Shown one piece after another: positions 1 through 6,557 of a stretch of 8,160 nt of DNA. The notes beneath the pieces were generated by a model. It ran no database searches, was not told the DNA's origin, and was given only the letters and a program-made list of their open reading frames with translations. A program made the position numbers and the translations under genes. Position 1 is the stretch's first letter; each line of letters opens with the position of its first letter. Source of the stretch: CAXMWX01 sp051008185 (lineage in GTDB: Bacteria > Pseudomonadota > Gammaproteobacteria > Eutrophobiales > Eutrophobiaceae); the NCBI GenBank assembly GCA_051008185.1, contig JBPCXW010000032.1:1-8160 (forward strand), in the 5' to 3' direction.

Positions 1-2339
1 ATGCGGAGGTAACCGCCGACCGCACCATCTCCTTTACCTTTGCACCTGTTGACACCACGCCGCCGACTGTGACCATCAGCGGGGCGAACAACGTTGAACT
101 TCGCGCGACTACTACTATCACCTTTACCCTTAGCGAAGCGCCGGGCGATTCAACCACCTTTGAGTTGAACGACATCACTGCCACCGGCGGCACCATGTCC
201 GGCCTGACGACTACCGGCCTGACGCGCACTGCCACCTTTACTGCCGGCGACAGCGCGACCACGGCCATGATTTCTGTGGCGGCGAATAGATTCACCGATG
301 CGGCGGGTAATGGGAATACGGTGAGCAATACGCTTAGAATTACTGTTGCGGACACCACGGATCCGACTGTGACCATCACCGGGGCGACCACTATTGAAAC
401 CCCCGGGACTGCTACCATCACCTTCACCACCAGCGAGGCGACCACCGACTTTGCGCTGGGCGACATTACTGTTAGTGGTGGTGCCGGCACGCTGGGCTCC
501 TTCACGGGTTCCGGCATGAACTACACGGCTACCTTCACCGCCGGTGACAGCGCGGGCACGGCTATGATTTCTGTGGCGGCGAATAGATTCAATGATGCGG
601 CGGGGAACGGCAATGAGGCGAGTGCTGTGCATAGCATTACGATTACGAATGCTGTGCCGACTATCACCATTACTTCGGCAAACAGCACCGTTCTTACGGA
701 TGGCACTGTTGCAGTTACCTTTACCCTTAGCGAAAATTCAACCGACTTTACGGATGACGACATTACTCTCAACCCGGAGACGGGCGCGGGCACGCTGTCG
801 GGCTTCTCGGGTTCCGGCAGGAGTTACACGGCTACCTTCACCGCCGGTGCCACCGCCGCTATGGCCACCATTTCCGTGGCTGCGAATACGTTCACTGATG
901 CGGCGGGGAATGGTAATACGGTTAGCAATATGTTGGTCATCAACATTAATGATGTGGATATAGTGCAGGTGTTGAACGAGACCGTCCTGACGCAGGCCGC
1001 CGTTGCGATGAGCCATCGCTCCGTTCATATCGTTGAGACGCAGATTAGAGATGTCTTCATATCCCGGCGGTCGGGTGCCGGGATGTCTATGGGGGGCGAG
1101 AGCCTCGGACAGTTCCTGAACAGCAAGGCGGAGCAGATGGTACGCTCGGCGATGCCGGGTGAATCCGGTGCGTTGCAGTTGAATTTGCCGGGCTTCAGCC
1201 TGAGCGATATGGATTTCACGATGGGCCTGAACGGGGCGGAAGGCGATGACAGGACCGCCTACACGATCTGGGGGCGGGGTTATTACAGTAGCTCGTCGGT
1301 GGATGAGGCGACGTCTTATGACAGCGATCTCTCCGGCGGGATGATAGGTGTGGATGCGCTGTTCAATTCCAACCTCCTGGTTGGGCTGGCCCTGAACCAC
1401 GGCGTGAATGATGCGAGCTGGCGGATAGGGGATGCCACCGGGGATCACAAGACCAGTGTTATCGGTGTGTATCCTTACTTCGGCTGGCAGTTGGACAATG
1501 GCCTGCACTTCTGGGGGACGGTGGGTATTAGCAGTGGTGATACGGAGATTACTAACGACAGTGCGCCGAGCAATGTGGAGGAGCGGGATGTGGAGATGCG
1601 TAGCTTTGCTTTGGGCGGTTACAAGCCATCGTGGGAGATAGCCACGGGTGGCGGTGGTGCGGCGCAACTGGGCTTTGTCGGGGAGGTGAATTACACGCAG
1701 GCTGAGGAGACTGATTCTAATCTCGGCGCTACGAAGACGGGTTCGGTGCGGTTTGGTATGAAGGTGGATTACAACCGGATGCTGGAAGGGGATGCGCGGA
1801 TGGGGAGTAATCTGGAACTGACTTACCGCAGCGACTTCGGGGATTACCTGACCGGCAGTGGTATGGAGGTCGGCGGTGGCGTAGATTTTCTGCTACCGGG
1901 AACCGGGTTGCGGGTTGATCTGAATGCTCGCACCTTGCTGGCGCATAGTGATGAGTTGGATGAATGGGGGATCAGTGGTGGGGTCTCGTGGTCGCCGACT
2001 GTCGGCGGGCGCGGGTTGTCACTGGCCTTCAAGCCGCAGTGGGGTGATGTTGGCAGTGATAGCAAGCGGCTGTGGGACAGCGGGTTGTCCGGGTTTGGGA
2101 GTGATGCGGCGAGTACTGCCGGGCGGTATAGTCTGGAGTTGAAATACGGCATCCCTGTGCTACGGGATAGAGAACTGCTAACCCTGTTTGCTCGTAGCAA
2201 CCTGCAATCCACCGATGGCAACACCACCCTCGGGACAGACTTGAAGCTGGGCAAATACTTCAGCACGGGGTATGAGGCAGCGGTGATGGAAACAGAAACC
2301 GATCATCGGGGTTACATCCGCTACCAGAAAGGCTTCTAA
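1..2339 (+). CDS. Autotransporter-type surface protein with tandem bacterial Ig-like repeats (5'-partial)
   Basis: The reading frame is open from the first complete codon at position 3 (AEVTADRTISFTF...) and ends at TAA 2337-2339, so the start codon lies upstream; the GTG at 69 is internal to a repeat and is not a start. About 778 residues are visible. In order: the tail of an upstream domain (3-53), three Ig-like modules (about 54-950) with the pattern TFTLSE..F...DIT..GG.L..F.G.G..YTATFTAG......SVAAN.FTDAAGNGN, a linker with a helical-looking stretch (about 957-1250), and a barrel of about 360 residues (from roughly AYTIWGRGYY, near 1257) with alternating aromatic and polar strands and a C-terminal Phe (YQKGF), the usual BAM recognition end. 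The modules resemble the Pfam Big_12 type by eye. Inference: the Ig-like stalk is exported through the barrel and displayed on the surface, perhaps for adhesion. No protease triad or cleavage motif was recognised. A short transcription terminator candidate follows at 2461-2494. Confidence 0.85.
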   Translation, partial: AEVTADRTISFTFAPVDTTPPTVTISGANNVELRATTTITFTLSEAPGDSTTFELNDITATGGTMSGLTTTGLTRTATFTAGDSATTAMISVAANRFTDAAGNGNTVSNTLRITVADTTDPTVTITGATTIETPGTATITFTTSEATTDFALGDITVSGGAGTLGSFTGSGMNYTATFTAGDSAGTAMISVAANRFNDAAGNGNEASAVHSITITNAVPTITITSANSTVLTDGTVAVTFTLSENSTDFTDDDITLNPETGAGTLSGFSGSGRSYTATFTAGATAAMATISVAANTFTDAAGNGNTVSNMLVININDVDIVQVLNETVLTQAAVAMSHRSVHIVETQIRDVFISRRSGAGMSMGGESLGQFLNSKAEQMVRSAMPGESGALQLNLPGFSLSDMDFTMGLNGAEGDDRTAYTIWGRGYYSSSSVDEATSYDSDLSGGMIGVDALFNSNLLVGLALNHGVNDASWRIGDATGDHKTSVIGVYPYFGWQLDNGLHFWGTVGISSGDTEITNDSAPSNVEERDVEMRSFALGGYKPSWEIATGGGGAAQLGFVGEVNYTQAEETDSNLGATKTGSVRFGMKVDYNRMLEGDARMGSNLELTYRSDFGDYLTGSGMEVGGGVDFLLPGTGLRVDLNARTLLAHSDELDEWGISGGVSWSPTVGGRGLSLAFKPQWGDVGSDSKRLWDSGLSGFGSDAASTAGRYSLELKYGIPVLRDRELLTLFARSNLQSTDGNTTLGTDLKLGKYFSTGYEAAVMETETDHRGYIRYQKGF
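54..950 (+). repeat. Three tandem Ig-like module repeats in coding DNA
   Basis: Successive modules begin at VTISGA (about 69), VTITGA (about 369) and ITITSA (about 663), giving periods near 100 and 98 residues. The conserved block SVAAN.F.DAAGNGN recurs near the end of each. DNA similarity is also high: 28 bases are identical at 267-294 and 564-591, covering MISVAANRF. The segment before position 54 ends in the same DTTPP-type linker as module 1/2, so more modules probably lie upstream. Such repeats can change in number by recombination; that is inference here. Confidence 0.85.
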
Positions 2340-2349
2340 CTGATGGCAA

Positions 2350-2419
2350 ATAGCTCCCCCCTTGAGGGGGAGCCAGAGGCACAAGGGCGCAAGCCCGCAG
2401 TGGCTCAGGTGGGGGGCCA
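2350..2419 (+). repeat. Dispersed hairpin repeat, half-unit A (centre palindrome plus right arm)
   Basis: It starts 10 bp after the autotransporter stop codon with ATA and the palindromic stem GCTCCCCC/GGGGGAGC (2353-2373). The right arm follows: GAGCCA (2369-2374) can pair with TGGCTC further on, enclosing the small hairpin GGGC-GCAA-GCCC with a GNRA-type loop. It ends in GGTGGGGGGCCA. The 70 bp match half-unit B (2594-2663) with a single difference (C at 2398, T at 2642). No left arm is present, so this copy is truncated or a shorter variant. Confidence 0.85.
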
Positions 2420-2454
2420 CAAATCCCCGAAACCCCGACACCCACCAAAACACA

Positions 2455-2574
2455 CAATGTCAAAGCAGGCAAACAACACCTGCTTTGTCTTTTTACGCGA
2501 CGCATTCCCGCTTCCGCCTACCAGCAATGTCAAAGCAGGCAAACAACGCCTGCTTTGTCTCTTCACGCCACGCA
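2455..2574 (+). repeat. Tandem pair of stem-loop repeats, 70-bp period
   Basis: Segment 2455-2504 recurs at 2525-2574 with four mismatches. Each copy carries the stem CAAAGCAGG...CCTGCTTTG. In the second copy the stem gains one pair (CAAAGCAGGC/GCCTGCTTTG, loop AAACAAC) through an A-to-G change at the loop edge. The AAAGCAGGC core also occurs in the left arm of the dispersed cloverleaf-like repeat at 2700 and 7480, which suggests a shared origin. Confidence 0.8.
2461..2494 (+). terminator. Candidate intrinsic terminator of the autotransporter gene
   Basis: A 9-bp perfect stem (CAAAGCAGG 2461-2469 with CCTGCTTTG 2479-2487, 9-nt loop) is followed at once by TCTTTTT (2488-2494). Stem plus T-tract is the classic rho-independent arrangement, 121 bp after the stop codon. 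The downstream duplicate at 2531-2557 has the stem but only a broken T-tract (TCTCTTC), so it is a weaker candidate. Confidence 0.6.
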
Positions 2575-2593
2575 CCACAGTTCCGCCCACCGG

Positions 2594-2663
2594 ATAGCTC
2601 CCCCCTTGAGGGGGAGCCAGAGGCACAAGGGCGCAAGCCCGTAGTGGCTCAGGTGGGGGGCCA
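2594..2663 (+). repeat. Dispersed hairpin repeat, half-unit B
   Basis: Near-perfect copy of half-unit A (one difference in 70 bp), again with the centre palindrome GCTCCCCC/GGGGGAGC at 2597-2617, the GGGC-GCAA-GCCC mini-hairpin, and the GGTGGGGGG end. Its right end forms a perfect 15-bp inverted repeat with the start of the next unit. Confidence 0.85.
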
Positions 2664-2699
2664 TAGATTCCCGAAGCCCCGAAACTATGGCCCCCCACC
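2652..2699. repeat. Perfect 15-bp inverted repeat joining units B and CD
   Basis: GGTGGGGGGCCATAG at 2652-2666 is the exact reverse complement of CTATGGCCCCCCACC at 2685-2699, separated by 18 bp. The outer nine pairs are the element ends; the six inner pairs (CCATAG/CTATGG) lie outside the unit. It could form a stable cruciform or RNA hairpin. Confidence 0.9.
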
Positions 2700-2776
2700 A
2701 AAGCAGGCTTCGCCTCCTTTGGCTCCCCCTCAAGGGGGGAGCTAATGGTGTAAGCCCGTAGTGACTCTGGTGGGGG
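2691..2776. repeat. Complete cloverleaf-like dispersed repeat unit (CD)
   Basis: The terminal inverted repeats are CCCCCACCA (2692-2700) and TGGTGGGGG (2768-2776). Inside, the left arm is CCAAAG-C-AGGC-TTC-GCCT-C-CTTTGG, a hairpin with a single C/C mismatch. The centre is a palindrome GCTCCCCC...GGGGGAGC (2722-2742). The right arm (2743-2767) is a decayed version of the GAGCCA...TGGCTC arm of units A and B, keeping AAGCCCGTAGTG. The first 52 bp (2691-2742) are identical to 7471-7522. No protein is encoded; this is a REP- or MITE-like non-autonomous element by structure. Confidence 0.75.
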
Positions 2777-2872
2777 AACATTGCTGATTTGTCTCATAAG
2801 TACTAATCCGCTACACTGCACAGATTCCATCTCGGATAACAATCAAGCTACGACCAGCCACCCGATACCATA
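2777..2872 (+). other. lptD leader, no recognisable promoter or strong RBS
   Basis: This is the only repeat-free stretch before lptD. An in-frame TAA at 2837-2839 limits the lptD start. TTGCTG (2781) and ACTAAT (2802) are only a weak sigma-70-like pair with a short 15-bp spacer. The bases before the ATG (CCACCCGATACCATA) hold no Shine-Dalgarno-like purine run. A promoter is expected here because the upstream gene probably terminates at about 2494, but I cannot point to it. Confidence 0.4.
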
Positions 2873-5212
2873 ATGTCTATCCGAACCCGTGCCGCCAACG
2901 GCATAGCACTCAACCCTCTGCGGTTTTCCCGAGCTTCGATCTTCACCGGCCTGTTGTTATGCAGTGCCTGCGTTGCAGCCCAGGGGGATACCAAACTGTG
3001 TCCGGCCAGCACCGGCGTACCGGCGCGGCCGCCGATTGATGTGCAACTGGAACCGGGGGATGTCTATGTCAATTCCGATGAGGCGGACATCCGGGAGCAA
3101 GGTATGTCGCACCTGCGGGGCAATGTGGAAATAAGCCGTGACTCGCAACAACTGCGCGCCGATGAGGTTTTCTATGAGCAGCAGACAAACAAGGCCGAGC
3201 TCAGGGGCAATGTCAATTTCTGGGATGAATCACTTTATCTGCATGGTGACAATGCCGATGTTGATCTGGAAGAAGGCACCGGTTCGTTCAGTAACGCGGA
3301 TTATTATCTGTATGAGAATCGCGGCCGCGGTCATACCGACGAACTCTTTATTGATGCAGAGCAGATCACCACAGGCAAGAACATGGATTTCACCACCTGT
3401 GAGCCGGAGGCCGAGGGTCCGGATTTCACCAGCAATGTCTGGAAAATAGCCGCCAAAGAACTGCGGCTGAACCATGAGACCGAACGGGGTAGCGGCAAGC
3501 ATATAGTCCTGAAGGTGAAAGATGTGCCGGTATTTTATTCGCCCTACCTGAACTTTCCGATAAGCGACAAACGCCAAACCGGTCTTCTCACGCCGCTGTT
3601 CGGCAGTTCCAGCAAGGGCGGCTTTGAACTGCATACACCGTTTTACTGGAATATCGCGGGCAACTTTGATGCAACACTAACGCCGAAGCTAATCGTTGAC
3701 AGGGGCGTGATGGGACAGGGTCAGTTTCGTTACCTGACGGAATCGATGCGGGGTTACATCAATCTGGAATATCTGGTGAATGATGATGTATTCCAGGGCC
3801 GCGACAGAAACATGATTCAGTTTGAACACGATCAGCACCTGTTCGGCAATGGCAGATTGTCTCTGAACTATAACCGTGTTTCCGACACGCAGTACTTTGA
3901 GGATTTCGGCTCGCAACTCAGCACCACCAGCCAACGCTACCTGCCGCGTCATGCTGACTTTATCTACAACGGTTCCAACTGGCAGTTGTCGGCCCGGGTG
4001 CGGGACTACCAGACCGTGGATCAAAACATTGAACTCACCTCCAAACCTTACAGGCAACTGCCGCAAATCCGCTTCAACTACAACCCGCTAAGCGGTAACA
4101 AGCGCATCAATCTTGGGCTGCGTTCGGAAGCGGTTTACTTTGATCGCAACGATGAACCCGGCCTGCCGAACGATGTCGCCGGCCTGCGGCTGGACGTATT
4201 CCCGACCATCAGCTATCCCTACCGCACCACGGCCGGTTACTTTATCCCTACGGCGGGTGTGCGTTATACCCAGTATTCTCTGGACGAAAGAGGGCCGTTC
4301 AAGTCCGGCCCGAGCCGTGTGTTGCCTATGCTCAGCGTGGATTCCGGATTGTTTTTTGAACGCGATACCACCTGGTCAGACAATAACTATCTGCATACAC
4401 TGGAGCCGCGTCTGTATTATCTGTATATCCCGGATGAAGACCAATCCGATCTACCGGTATTTGACAGCGGCCTCTACAATATCAGTTATAACACGCTGTT
4501 CAGGCAGGATCGCTTCACCGGGCCGGATCGGGTGGGCGATGCCAACCAGATCACCGCGGCCGTGACCAGCAGGTTGATCAATCGTGAAACCGGCGGCGAA
4601 GTCGGCTATATCCGTTTCGCGCAGCGTTATTATCTGTCGGATCAGGATGTCATCCGACAACGTATAGACGGGAACGGCAAGCTGGTGGATAATGGTATTG
4701 TTGATACGGGTTCATACTCGCCACTGATTGCCGAACTGGGGGCGACATTTATTGAAAACTGGCTCTTTGCGCTAGAGTTTCAATGGGAACCCGATGATAA
4801 TGTAACGGAGAAACTGGCTTTCCGGGCGCAATACCGCCCGGCGGACGATAAGGTATTCAATCTGGGCTATCGGGTGCGGCGTGCCGCGCCCGGCGTGATC
4901 CGCCGCAATGCGACCGACATTGATCAGGCGGATATTTCTCTGTACTGGCCGTTAGGCAAACAATGGCGCGTGGTCGGACGCTGGAACTACGCCGTCTCTG
5001 AACGGCACTCGCTGGATACGTTTGCCGGGCTTGAGTATGACAGTTGCTGTTTCGCCGCCCGGTTTGTGGCCAGACGATTTTTAACTAACATAGATGGTGA
5101 TTATAGCACCGGTTTTTTCCTGCAATTTGAACTGAAAGGCCTGGGCGGCCTGGGGCAGAGGACAACGAGCTTTTTGGAACAATCCATTCCCGGATACAAA
5201 AATGGTTTTTAA
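2873..5212 (+). CDS. lptD: LPS-assembly protein LptD
   Basis: Outer-membrane beta-barrel that, with the lipoprotein LptE, inserts lipopolysaccharide into the outer leaflet. The protein has 779 residues (E. coli LptD 784). A signal peptide covers about 1-36, with a long basic N-region, the core IFTGLLLCSACVAA, and likely cleavage after VAA. Residues about 58-175 form the OstA/LptA-like periplasmic domain (LRGNVEISRD, AELRGNVNF). The hallmark VPVFYSPYLNFPISDKRQTG and the following TPFYWNIAGNFDATLTPK (about 218-271) open the barrel domain, which runs to the C-terminus. Cys43, Cys176 and the adjacent Cys725-Cys726 (YDSCCFAARF) correspond to the E. coli residues that form the two non-consecutive disulfides required for function. 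ATG 2873 is the first start after an in-frame stop at 2837. Its last bases overlap surA by 11 nt, implying coupled expression. Confidence 0.97.
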   Translation: MSIRTRAANGIALNPLRFSRASIFTGLLLCSACVAAQGDTKLCPASTGVPARPPIDVQLEPGDVYVNSDEADIREQGMSHLRGNVEISRDSQQLRADEVFYEQQTNKAELRGNVNFWDESLYLHGDNADVDLEEGTGSFSNADYYLYENRGRGHTDELFIDAEQITTGKNMDFTTCEPEAEGPDFTSNVWKIAAKELRLNHETERGSGKHIVLKVKDVPVFYSPYLNFPISDKRQTGLLTPLFGSSSKGGFELHTPFYWNIAGNFDATLTPKLIVDRGVMGQGQFRYLTESMRGYINLEYLVNDDVFQGRDRNMIQFEHDQHLFGNGRLSLNYNRVSDTQYFEDFGSQLSTTSQRYLPRHADFIYNGSNWQLSARVRDYQTVDQNIELTSKPYRQLPQIRFNYNPLSGNKRINLGLRSEAVYFDRNDEPGLPNDVAGLRLDVFPTISYPYRTTAGYFIPTAGVRYTQYSLDERGPFKSGPSRVLPMLSVDSGLFFERDTTWSDNNYLHTLEPRLYYLYIPDEDQSDLPVFDSGLYNISYNTLFRQDRFTGPDRVGDANQITAAVTSRLINRETGGEVGYIRFAQRYYLSDQDVIRQRIDGNGKLVDNGIVDTGSYSPLIAELGATFIENWLFALEFQWEPDDNVTEKLAFRAQYRPADDKVFNLGYRVRRAAPGVIRRNATDIDQADISLYWPLGKQWRVVGRWNYAVSERHSLDTFAGLEYDSCCFAARFVARRFLTNIDGDYSTGFFLQFELKGLGGLGQRTTSFLEQSIPGYKNGF

Positions 5213-6518
5213 TATGATGAAACACTATAAATTTTTACTTGCTGGCACTGTTATTGTCACTGCGTCGGCGTTTTTTCTGATCCGCCCCGCTGGTGCCGCG
5301 GACGAACTGGACAAGATCGTCGCGGTGGTGAATGACGATGTGATCATGTTCAGTGAATTTACGGAAAACCTCCGTAGCATCAAAAAACAGTTGCGCGAAC
5401 AGGGCACCCAACTGCCACCCGCCGGACTGCTGGAGAAGCAGGTACTGGACCGACTAATCCTGAAACGCTTGCAGACGCAAATGGCGCAACAAACCGGGAT
5501 TCGGGTTGATGATGAGTCTCTGAACAGGACCATCAGCAATATCGCCGCCGAGAATCAGATGACGCTGAATGAGTTTCGGCAGATACTGGAAGAAGACGGT
5601 TACAGTTATGAAACCTTTCGCGATAACATCCGCGAAGAGATTCTGATCAGCCGCCTGCAACAACGGCAGGTTGATAACCGCGTCACGGTGAGCGACCGCG
5701 AGATTAATAACTTTCTTGCCAACAAGGAACGTCAGGGAGACGCCGAGATCGAATTCCGCATCGCTCATATCCTTATTTCAACACCTGAAAACGCCCCCTC
5801 CGACACCCTCGCCGCCACCCGTGAATTGGCGGAGAAAGTACACAGCGACCTGAAAGACGGCGCCGACTTCAGTGAATTGGCCGTCAGTTATTCCGATGGG
5901 CAACAGGCACTGAACGGCGGTGATCTGGGCTGGAGACAATCGGGACAAATGCCTACGCTGTTCGCGGGTTCCGTTCTGAATATGCAAAAGGGCGACATCA
6001 GCGACATCATCAAAAGCCCCAGCGGCTATCACATCATCAAACTGACCGATACACGCAGCAGTGACAAGGTGGTGGTGACACAAACCCATGCCAGACATAT
6101 TCTGGTGCGGCCGAATGAGCTGACCACCGAGGCCGATGCACTGTTGCGTCTGGAGCAACTGAAACTGAGGCTACTGGGGGGCGATGATTTTGAGGAACTG
6201 GCCAGAGCACATTCCGATGACACCGTCAGCGCGGCCAATGGCGGGGATCTGGGCTGGACCAGCCCCGGCGATTTGGTGCCTGCATTTGAAAATGTGATGA
6301 ACAAACTGCAAGCGAATGAGATCAGCGATCCTTTCCGCTCGCAGTTCGGCTTCCATATTGTGCAGGTACTGGAGCGCCGGGAACACGACAGCACCGAAAA
6401 TATAAAACGTGCCCGTGCCCGCGATTCCATCAGGCGCAGAAAACTTGAAGAAGCCCGCGGTGACTGGCTACGGGAAATGCGTGATGATGCTTATGTTGAA
6501 TACCGCGTTGATTTTTAG
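5202..6518 (+). CDS. surA: Periplasmic chaperone / peptidyl-prolyl isomerase SurA
   Basis: Chaperone that escorts unfolded outer-membrane proteins across the periplasm to the BAM complex; LptD is a well-known client in E. coli. The protein has 438 residues (E. coli 428). An N-terminal signal peptide ends in RPAGA, with cleavage likely before ADELDKIVAVVND. The SurA_N helical domain spans about 35-155. Parvulin domain 1 is at about 183-283 (FRIAHILIS, FSELAVSYSDG, NGGDLGW, GYHIIKL). Parvulin domain 2 is at about 293-392 (ARHILVR, FEELARAHSDD, NGGDLGW, FGFHIVQV). A C-terminal helix follows. The listed ATG overlaps lptD by 11 nt and has GGA 7 nt before it. ATGs at 5214 and 5217 just after the lptD stop would give a tighter signal peptide (MKHYKFLLAG...) and are equally plausible; none has a strong RBS. 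The gene order lptD-surA is the standard one. Confidence 0.96.
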   Translation: MVFNMMKHYKFLLAGTVIVTASAFFLIRPAGAADELDKIVAVVNDDVIMFSEFTENLRSIKKQLREQGTQLPPAGLLEKQVLDRLILKRLQTQMAQQTGIRVDDESLNRTISNIAAENQMTLNEFRQILEEDGYSYETFRDNIREEILISRLQQRQVDNRVTVSDREINNFLANKERQGDAEIEFRIAHILISTPENAPSDTLAATRELAEKVHSDLKDGADFSELAVSYSDGQQALNGGDLGWRQSGQMPTLFAGSVLNMQKGDISDIIKSPSGYHIIKLTDTRSSDKVVVTQTHARHILVRPNELTTEADALLRLEQLKLRLLGGDDFEELARAHSDDTVSAANGGDLGWTSPGDLVPAFENVMNKLQANEISDPFRSQFGFHIVQVLERREHDSTENIKRARARDSIRRRKLEEARGDWLREMRDDAYVEYRVDF

Positions 6519-6557
6519 AAACAATACCCGCTGTCATCGCGTCGTCGAAAACAATTT

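Noticed and set aside
738..1667. Long minus-strand frame (309 codons) opposite the autotransporter
   Set aside because: It is the complement of a well-supported gene with repeats and a barrel; its arginine/histidine/proline-rich product has no recognisable domain and is a frame shadow.
2350..2776. CRISPR array
   Set aside because: The repeats are few, irregularly spaced, partly inverted and strongly palindromic, with no uniform spacers and no cas genes.
2691..2776. tRNA gene, suggested by the cloverleaf-like folding
   Set aside because: No T-loop GTTCRA, no D-arm consensus, no plausible anticodon arm, and the arms match other repeat copies rather than a tRNA.
2775..2807. Possible sigma-E promoter for lptD (GGAACAT at 2775)
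   Set aside because: sigma-E control of lptD/surA is known in E. coli and the GGAAC box is tempting, but it straddles the end of the repeat unit, and the only TCTCA-like -10 (2792) is about 10 bp away instead of about 16.
2343..2842. Several open frames of 70-145 codons on both strands between the autotransporter and lptD
   Set aside because: They run through the hairpin repeats, contain the low-complexity strings these elements always give (SPLEGE, LAPPQGG), and lack RBSs; they are translation artefacts of non-coding repeats.
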